In this document: positions 6,189 to 11,330 of the stretch, piece after piece | Position numbering within the stretch: the stretch's first letter is position 1 | Layout: the number at the start of each line of letters is the position of its first letter | Assembly (NCBI GenBank): GCA_029098065.1 | Contig: JAQXNP010000050.1 | Span: 1 to 11,330, forward strand | Direction of reading: 5' to 3' | Source: Clostridiales bacterium | GTDB taxonomy: Bacteria > Bacillota > Clostridia > Oscillospirales > Oscillospiraceae | Length of the DNA stretch: 11,330 nucleotides | Notes under the pieces: model-generated | Seen by the model: the letters and a program-made list of their open reading frames with translations, nothing else | Databases searched by the model: none | Told to the model about the DNA's origin: nothing | Translations under genes and position numbers: made by a program

Positions 6189-8120
6189 TCATGCCGGGAG
6201 AATATCTGTGTAAGAGAGCAGGCGGTAAAGAAGCCAGGCGGCCTGATCCCGGGCGGCGGGGGCGGTTGGGTCGATCTCGTGGACATCGTCCCAAAGCAGG
6301 TTGAGGGTGCCGCCCAGCAGATTTGTCTGACTGTATCCCAGCAGCCAGACAGATGATTTGGCCCAGTCCGCGTAACGGGACAGCTCCACGATATTTTCAA
6401 CTCCCTCAGGGATGGTTTTGGCGTCCTCATAAAAAGAGAGGTTCATCCTCTGGATCATCCGGGCCAGAATTGTGATGAGCTGCTGGTGGTCCACCGGGTC
6501 ATCCGGGCGGAAAAGGCCGCCGCCCGTGCCGCTGACCAGCCCCATATTGGACATGACGGTAACCGCCGGAGCGTACCAGGCGTCATCGGCCACATCCAAA
6601 AACGGGCTGGCGTTATTGGGAACGGAGCAGTTGAGGGCTTCTGCCAAAATCTGACACAGCTCGGCCCGGGTCAGGCTGTCCTGGGGGTGGAAGAGCCCAT
6701 CGGTCCGCCCGCGGATCAGGTCATAACTTTTGAGGACGCTGAGAGCGGTGGAATAGTCGGACTCCTCCTGATCGGGGAAGTACGGGGCATTGTAGGTGAG
6801 GCCGCAGGCACCGGCAACCTCAGCCGCGGAAGTGGGCTGCCAGCCGGCGGCGCCGCCGGTGCCCAGCCACAGATTTTTATTGTCGGGAATGGAGTCCAGA
6901 AGGGCCTGGAAAGCGGCTTTATACTCCGGGCTGGATGCACTTTCCAGGTCGATATACCACGGCCAGGAAGTTCCGCTGCCCAGGTCCACCCGCAGAACGC
7001 CGCTGGTGTCTCCGGAGGGGTCGGCCCCGGACAGGAGATAGGCCGCATCGGCGGTATCCTCTGGACTCAGCAGCAGATCAGGAATGACTCCGATCTGGTC
7101 GGTCGTGTTCCCATTATGGGAAAAGAACCGGGCGGAGGTGACTTTGAGGGCATCCCCGTCAGCAAAGTAGGTGGGGAAGATGTTCTGGTCGAAGACGGAC
7201 TGAGCAACGCCCTTTCCATAGGTGCGGGTGCCCAGAACGATGCCCGCGCCGCAGTCACGAATGGCGGAAGCGAAAAGTTCGGAAGCGCTGGCAGAGTGGG
7301 AATCGACCAGGACAATCAGTTTGGCGGAAGTAGCATAGTCACCGCGGTAGGAGTAGATGCTGTATTGGCCGGAATTATCCCGCAGATAGGCGATGGGGCC
7401 GGGACCGGTAAAAAGGCCGGCGGTATCCTGAGCGGCGGTGATCAGTCCGCCGCCGTTGCCCCGCAGGTCCATGATCCAGACATCCGCCTGACTTCCGTAA
7501 GTTTCCAGGGCCTCCTGAACATGCCCGGCGGTCTCTTCGCCAAAGGTAGTGCAGCTGATATAGCCGATATGGCCGTCAATGAGTTCGCTGGTGGTGGCAG
7601 GAAAGACCACCAGGGCCCGGGTCAGGGTGACGGTATGCTCTTTTCCGTCCCGGCGGTAGGTGATGGAGACTGTGGTCCCCTCCTCGCCTTTCGTAAGCAG
7701 GGCGATCTCACTCCACTCCATGCCGGACAGGGTTTTTCCGTCCACAGCGGTGAGAACATCTCCGGGACACAGTCCGCCTTTGGCGGCGGGGGAATTTTCC
7801 GGCACGGTCTGGATCAGGGGAAGGCCTTCCTCATTGGCGGTGTAGCTCACGCCGATACCTACCACGGCGGTGTCGCTCATACTGCCCAGAAAGGCCTGGT
7901 ACTCCTGAGGTGTGAAGTATTCCGTATAAGGATCGCCCAAAGTGTCCAGCATCTCATCAATGGTGGGCTGTTCCAGGACAGACTGGGGAATGGTATCAAT
8001 ATAAAAACTCTCTAACAGCTCTCCGGCCTGCTGCGGGGTGAGCGCCTGGGCGGCGGGAGCAAGGGTGAGAGCGAGAGAAAGTACCGCCGCCGGAAGGCGG
8101 AGGAGGGGAAGACGTTTCAT
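6189..8120 (-). CDS. Secreted S41 C-terminal processing peptidase with PDZ and SLH domains
   Basis: A CtpA/CtpB-like serine protease (family S41) that cleaves protein C-termini outside the membrane, here probably held to the cell wall by SLH repeats. The start at 8120 follows GGAGG by 9 nt and gives a classic signal peptide (MKRLPLLRLP then a hydrophobic core, probable cut after AQA at about 26). Next come a short helical region, a PDZ domain (about 84-168) and the S41 domain (about 180-350) with DLRGNGGG (218-225). The catalytic Ser278 sits in HSASASELF, with Lys303 in YGKG and Gln307; the 25- and 4-residue spacings match those of Prc and CtpB. Residues 455-640 hold two clear SLH repeats (about 456-496 and 507-556) and a weaker third (about 583-635). 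The longer frame to 8204 would run through a terminator and is rejected. The protease residues are intact; the substrate is unknown. Confidence 0.93.
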   Translation of the reverse strand: MKRLPLLRLPAAVLSLALTLAPAAQALTPQQAGELLESFYIDTIPQSVLEQPTIDEMLDTLGDPYTEYFTPQEYQAFLGSMSDTAVVGIGVSYTANEEGLPLIQTVPENSPAAKGGLCPGDVLTAVDGKTLSGMEWSEIALLTKGEEGTTVSITYRRDGKEHTVTLTRALVVFPATTSELIDGHIGYISCTTFGEETAGHVQEALETYGSQADVWIMDLRGNGGGLITAAQDTAGLFTGPGPIAYLRDNSGQYSIYSYRGDYATSAKLIVLVDSHSASASELFASAIRDCGAGIVLGTRTYGKGVAQSVFDQNIFPTYFADGDALKVTSARFFSHNGNTTDQIGVIPDLLLSPEDTADAAYLLSGADPSGDTSGVLRVDLGSGTSWPWYIDLESASSPEYKAAFQALLDSIPDNKNLWLGTGGAAGWQPTSAAEVAGACGLTYNAPYFPDQEESDYSTALSVLKSYDLIRGRTDGLFHPQDSLTRAELCQILAEALNCSVPNNASPFLDVADDAWYAPAVTVMSNMGLVSGTGGGLFRPDDPVDHQQLITILARMIQRMNLSFYEDAKTIPEGVENIVELSRYADWAKSSVWLLGYSQTNLLGGTLNLLWDDVHEIDPTAPAARDQAAWLLYRLLSYTDILPA

Positions 8121-8154
8121 GAAAGGGAACCTCCGTATTTGAGAGTACCCATTC

Positions 8155-8183
8155 ATTGTAGCGCAAAACGCCGGGGCGCACAA
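8155..8183 (-). promoter_or_regulatory. Possible promoter of the S41 peptidase gene, overlapping a terminator
   Basis: On the minus strand TACAAT (8160-8155) lies 17 nt after TTGTGC (8183-8178). The -10 matches five of six positions; the -35 keeps only TTG. The -35 and spacer fall inside the hairpin at 8164-8200. Confidence 0.45.
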
Positions 8184-8200
8184 TGCGCCCCGGCGTTTTG
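8164..8200 (-). terminator. Strong terminator after exoA
   Basis: A perfect 17-bp stem (8164-8180 with 8184-8200) with a 3-nt loop carries an A-tract on one arm and a T-tract on the other, the form of a bidirectional terminator. On the minus strand it lies 30 nt beyond the exoA stop and should end the comEC-exoA transcript. On the plus strand it is followed by TCATTTTTTT, but no plus-strand gene enters it. Confidence 0.85.
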
Positions 8201-8229
8201 TCATTTTTTTGTCATCATTCCCGCGGCGT

Positions 8230-8985
8230 TCATGCCAGGGTCAGGGAGACCGGGCAGTGGTCGCTGCCAAAGATATCGCTGTGGATTCCGGCATCCTTGA
8301 TGCGGTCCCGAAGCCGGTTGGAGACCAGAAAGTAGTCAATCCGCCATCCCGCGTTGTTTTCCCTGGCGTGGAAACGGTAGCTCCACCAGGAATAGGCGCC
8401 GGTCGCATCTGGATTCAAAAAGCGGAAGGTATCGGTAAAACCGGCGTCCAGAAGAGCGGAAAACTTTTCCCGCTCCTGGTCGGTAAAGCCGGGATTCATC
8501 CGGTTGGACTTGGGATTTTTCAGGTCGATTTCCTGATGGGCTACGTTCATGTCTCCGCAGACGATCACCGGTTTTTTTCGGTCCAGCTCCTGAAGATAGG
8601 TGCGGAAGGCGTCGTCCCAGGCCATGCGGTAGTCCAGGCGCTTCAGACCGTCCTGGGAATTGGGCGTGTAGACGGTCACCAGATAGAAGTCCTCGAACTC
8701 CGCGGTGATGGACCGGCCCTCTCCCACATGATCGTCGTGTCCGATGTCATAGGTGACGGCCAGCGGCTCCTTCCGGGTAAAGACGGCGGTGCCGGAGTAG
8801 CCTTTCTTCTCGGCGGAGTTCCAGAATTCCTGATAGTGGCCGGGCAGGGGCAGATCAGCCTGACCGGGCTGCATCTTGGTCTCCTGCAGGCAGAAGACGT
8901 CAGCGTCCAGGGAGGTGAAGCTGGTCATAAAATCTTTTTTCAGGCAGGCCCGAAGGCCGTTGACGTTCCAGGATACGAATTTCAT
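8230..8985 (-). CDS. exoA: Exodeoxyribonuclease III / AP endonuclease (Xth family)
   Basis: This Mg2+-dependent enzyme cuts DNA at abasic sites in base-excision repair and usually also has 3'-5' exonuclease and 3'-phosphatase activity. The 251-residue length fits the exonuclease III/ExoA group. Visible active-site motifs are WNVNG with N7, LQETK with E35, the VTVYTPNS tyrosine Y106, CGDMNVAH with D145 and N147, GWRIDYFLVS with D217, and GSDHCP with D242 and H243, so all key residues are present. The ATG at 8985 is the true start: it forms an ATGA overlap with the comEC stop (8984-8982) and has AAGGAG 10 nt upstream inside comEC. A longer frame to 9051 is only a shadow of comEC. Expression is probably coupled to comEC, with a strong terminator just downstream. 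It could equally be named xthA. Confidence 0.96.
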   Translation of the reverse strand: MKFVSWNVNGLRACLKKDFMTSFTSLDADVFCLQETKMQPGQADLPLPGHYQEFWNSAEKKGYSGTAVFTRKEPLAVTYDIGHDDHVGEGRSITAEFEDFYLVTVYTPNSQDGLKRLDYRMAWDDAFRTYLQELDRKKPVIVCGDMNVAHQEIDLKNPKSNRMNPGFTDQEREKFSALLDAGFTDTFRFLNPDATGAYSWWSYRFHARENNAGWRIDYFLVSNRLRDRIKDAGIHSDIFGSDHCPVSLTLA

Positions 8986-11294
8986 GGTGCTTGTTCTCCT
9001 TTGTAAGTAAATGTGATTGTTCCCATCTGATCGGTGAGGTAAATGCCGCACCCGGCGGCGCCCAGCCGTTCCAGGGTCACCGGTGCCGGATGGCCGTAGC
9101 GGTTGTACCCGGAGGAGATAACAGCAGTTTCCGGCCGGACTGTCAGAAGCAGCTCTTCCGAACAGGCATTTTTCGAGCCGTGATGGCCTGCCATGAGAAC
9201 CTCGATATCTGGCAGGCTTTTATACTTGACGAGCCGGTGTTCCACCGCCTCGTTCATATCTCCGGTGATGAGGACATCGAAGTCTCCAGCGGTACAGGTC
9301 AGGGACAGACCGGCCTCATTGGCGCCCCCATCTCCCAAGGGGGCGTAAAGCGTGATGAAAGCATCTCCAAAGTCCAGACGGGTATCATCGGAAAGGAATT
9401 CCACTTCACAGCCATATTGACCGGCCAGGGAGAGAATTTCCCGGCGCAGGGAGGATTCCGCATCCACATCAGGAAGGATGAGGCGGGAGACGTCGATCCG
9501 GGCAAGCAGTTCGGGCACTCCGTTGGCGTGATCAGAGTGAAAATGGGTGAGGATGAGCGTGTCCAGGCGAGAGGCCCCCAGAGACTGGAGGCAGTCGGCG
9601 GCGATGTCTCCCGGATCATCCAGGCTGTTGCCGCCGCAGTCCACCAACACCGACTGTCCCTTGGAGAAGAACAGGGTGGAAGCCCCCTGCCCCACATCCA
9701 GGGCGGCCACGGTGAGGGTGGAGGTCAAAACGGGATAGATGCTCATGAAGAGCGCGGCGCAGAGGGAGACGGCACAGGCGGCGATGGGGATGGCCGGACG
9801 AATCCCCCGGCCTCTGGCGGCCAGACACAGCAGGATGACGGAATAGGTAAAGACAAACCAGCCCACCAGGAAAACGGTGGAGAGGCTGAGCGAGGCAAAG
9901 GGCAGCCGGGAAAAGGCTCTGGCAACCAGGATAACCCAGCGGGCGGGCCAGGAGACCAGCCGGGCCAGCGCGGCTCCGGCGCCCGGAAGGAGGGCTCCCG
10001 CCAGCACAGACAAAAGGCCGCCAATAAAAACATAGGAAAGGGCCCACAGAGTAAGCAGGTTGGTCACCAGACCGGCCAGAGACACCGAGCGGAAATACCA
10101 GGCGGCGATGGGGGTGGTGAACAGAAGCGCGCCCAGCGTTGTGGCAAAGGTGCCGATGGAAAAGACGCAAATCCCTTTGATGGGCTTCGGGAGGGCTCTT
10201 CCGTTCCGGCGCAGCCGTTTCAGCCAGCGGGCCGTGAGGGGGCCGGTGATGAGATAAATACCGGCCACCGACGCGAAGGAGAGCTGGAGGCCGATGCTGG
10301 CAGCGGCGGCGGGACAGGGCAGCAGGAGCAGCAGAAGAATGGCGGACAGCGTAGTGGGCTTGTCCGGTTCCCGATCCACTGCCTGGGCAATCAGCAGAAA
10401 GACTTCCATGAAAACCGCCCGGAGAACCGAGGGCGAGTTTCCTGCCATGGCGGCGAAAAAGAAGAGAAGCAGAATCCGGGCCAGAATGGAGCGTTTTTTC
10501 CGCGGCCCCGTAAGAGTTCCCAGAAAGCCGGACAGAAAACTCACATGAAGGCCGGACACCGCCACAATATGGGCCAGCCCGGCGCGCTGGAAGGCGGCGT
10601 ACAGCCCGGTGGGGAGAGTCCGTTTATCTCCGGTGATAACAGCTGAGACAAAAGGGGCGGTGTCTTCCGGAAAGAGGCTGAAAATAGAGTCCCTGCATAT
10701 TTTGGCGGCCGCTCTGGGCCAGTATTGGACAGGGATCCGCTCCGGCCGGGAGACAAGAGATACCTCATCTGTGTTTCCGATCAGGTAGATCCCTCTGGAC
10801 CGGTAGGTGGAGACCTCCTGACCCCGGATCCGGCCGGAGGAGGAGAAACTTACCCGGGCAGAGATGATGTCGCCGGGCCGCAGATCGGAAAGAGAGTCGG
10901 ACGAATAGAGAATGACCTTTTGATCGGGCGTTCCTTCCAGCGGGAGAGTGACCTGTAATGAGAAGCCCCCGGAGGTTTCCGCTGGGTAGTCCGTCACGGT
11001 GAACTGCCAGATGTCTTCCGTTCCGTTCAGAGCCTCCGCCGGGGCTTGGAACAGGAGGCCGTAACAGCCTGTCCAAAGGAAGCCGATCACCAGGCCGGAG
11101 GAGGCCATGGCAATCTTTCGCCGGGTCAGCCCCTGAAATCGGAAAGAAAGCAGGAATGCCAAAGCACAGAGGAGACCCGCCGGAATGAGAAATGACTCCG
11201 GCAGGAGCAGAACCGAGAGAAACACAGCCGCGGCGCATGGGGCGGCGAACCAGCAGAGGCTACGCATGGCGGAGCGGAACGGTGGTGCTGGCAT
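8982..11294 (-). CDS. comEC: ComEC/Rec2 family DNA-uptake channel protein
   Basis: ComEC forms the membrane channel through which single-stranded DNA enters competent cells. The 770-residue frame has N-terminal membrane segments (about 12-50 and 60-80), a DUF4131-like soluble region (about 90-180), and the competence domain (about 215-490). That domain carries AHIVAVSGLHVSFLSG (241-256), GNSPSVLRA (285-293) and many helices. After a last helix (about 500-522) comes a metallo-beta-lactamase-like domain starting at LDVGQGAS (532-539). This keeps HFHSDH (584-589), ITGDM with D679, and AGHHGSK (702-708), so the proposed nuclease site looks intact. The ATG at 11294 is the first in the window, but neither it nor the ATG at 11267 (MRSLCWFAAP) has a good ribosome binding site. 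The frame stays open to the window edge, so the true start may lie further right. It ends in an ATGA overlap with exoA. Confidence 0.93.
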   Translation of the reverse strand: MPAPPFRSAMRSLCWFAAPCAAAVFLSVLLLPESFLIPAGLLCALAFLLSFRFQGLTRRKIAMASSGLVIGFLWTGCYGLLFQAPAEALNGTEDIWQFTVTDYPAETSGGFSLQVTLPLEGTPDQKVILYSSDSLSDLRPGDIISARVSFSSSGRIRGQEVSTYRSRGIYLIGNTDEVSLVSRPERIPVQYWPRAAAKICRDSIFSLFPEDTAPFVSAVITGDKRTLPTGLYAAFQRAGLAHIVAVSGLHVSFLSGFLGTLTGPRKKRSILARILLLFFFAAMAGNSPSVLRAVFMEVFLLIAQAVDREPDKPTTLSAILLLLLLPCPAAAASIGLQLSFASVAGIYLITGPLTARWLKRLRRNGRALPKPIKGICVFSIGTFATTLGALLFTTPIAAWYFRSVSLAGLVTNLLTLWALSYVFIGGLLSVLAGALLPGAGAALARLVSWPARWVILVARAFSRLPFASLSLSTVFLVGWFVFTYSVILLCLAARGRGIRPAIPIAACAVSLCAALFMSIYPVLTSTLTVAALDVGQGASTLFFSKGQSVLVDCGGNSLDDPGDIAADCLQSLGASRLDTLILTHFHSDHANGVPELLARIDVSRLILPDVDAESSLRREILSLAGQYGCEVEFLSDDTRLDFGDAFITLYAPLGDGGANEAGLSLTCTAGDFDVLITGDMNEAVEHRLVKYKSLPDIEVLMAGHHGSKNACSEELLLTVRPETAVISSGYNRYGHPAPVTLERLGAAGCGIYLTDQMGTITFTYKGEQAP

Positions 11295-11330
11295 ATCTGA
11301 GAGAGCAGCCGGTGCCGGAACAGCCCGTCC

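Noticed and set aside
6486..8015. 509-codon plus-strand frame opposite the S41 peptidase gene
   Set aside because: It is a GC-driven shadow: the minus strand carries intact S41, PDZ and SLH motifs, while this frame is glycine-rich with no recognisable domain or ribosome binding site.
8991..10646. 551-codon plus-strand frame opposite comEC
   Set aside because: The translation is a low-complexity Gly/Gln/Arg-rich sequence produced by the antisense of hydrophobic codons; comEC on the other strand is intact.
1..11330. CRISPR array, tRNA, rRNA, transposase or phage genes
   Set aside because: I looked for regularly spaced repeats, tRNA-like cloverleaf ends and typical transposase or integrase motifs and found none.

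Overview
The window looks like chromosomal DNA of a Gram-positive anaerobe of the Oscillospiraceae type (Flavonifractor/Intestinimonas/Lawsonibacter-like). This is inferred from high GC across most of the window, strong AGGAGG-type ribosome binding sites, S-layer homology (SLH) domains, and the style of the proteins. No 16S or other marker is present, so the placement is only approximate.

Layout. (1) Bases 1-640 are distinctly AT-richer (about 37% GC in 1-240 and about 45% in 421-600, by hand count) and hold a cut-off minus-strand hypothetical gene and a 77-aa two-helix membrane protein; this looks like acquired or islet DNA. (2) Bases 640-900 have no convincing gene, but carry two tandem plus-strand terminators. 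(3) Bases 903-1328 encode a 141-aa helical hypothetical protein (minus) with a long hairpin set directly against its ribosome binding site. (4) Bases 1585-1734 are the severed C-terminal tail of an SLH surface protein, still followed by its terminator. (5) Bases 1989-5046 are a ppx-ppk polyphosphate operon (minus). (6) corA (5209-6132, plus) is transcribed divergently from ppx-ppk. The 160-bp gap between them holds two well-formed promoters and a pair of 11-nt-spaced TTTAC repeats that resemble Pho-type half-sites. (7) A secreted S41 C-terminal processing peptidase with a PDZ domain and SLH repeats lies convergent to corA (6189-8120, minus). (8) A comEC-exoA pair (minus, ATGA overlap) ends the window; comEC reaches within 36 bases of the edge and its frame stays open to that edge.

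How the genes fit together. Ppx and PPK1 turn over polyphosphate in opposite directions and share a transcript, so synthesis and breakdown are set together. The divergent CorA could supply the Mg2+ that polyphosphate binds; this is inference. The S41-SLH protein and the SLH tail both point to a cell surface that anchors proteins through SLH repeats. ComEC is the DNA-uptake channel, and ExoA is a DNA-repair AP endonuclease that is translationally coupled to it. Most of the window is ordinary housekeeping DNA. The less ordinary parts are the AT-rich left end, the SLH gene remnant and several regulatory hairpins. I see no convincing novel defence or mobile system.
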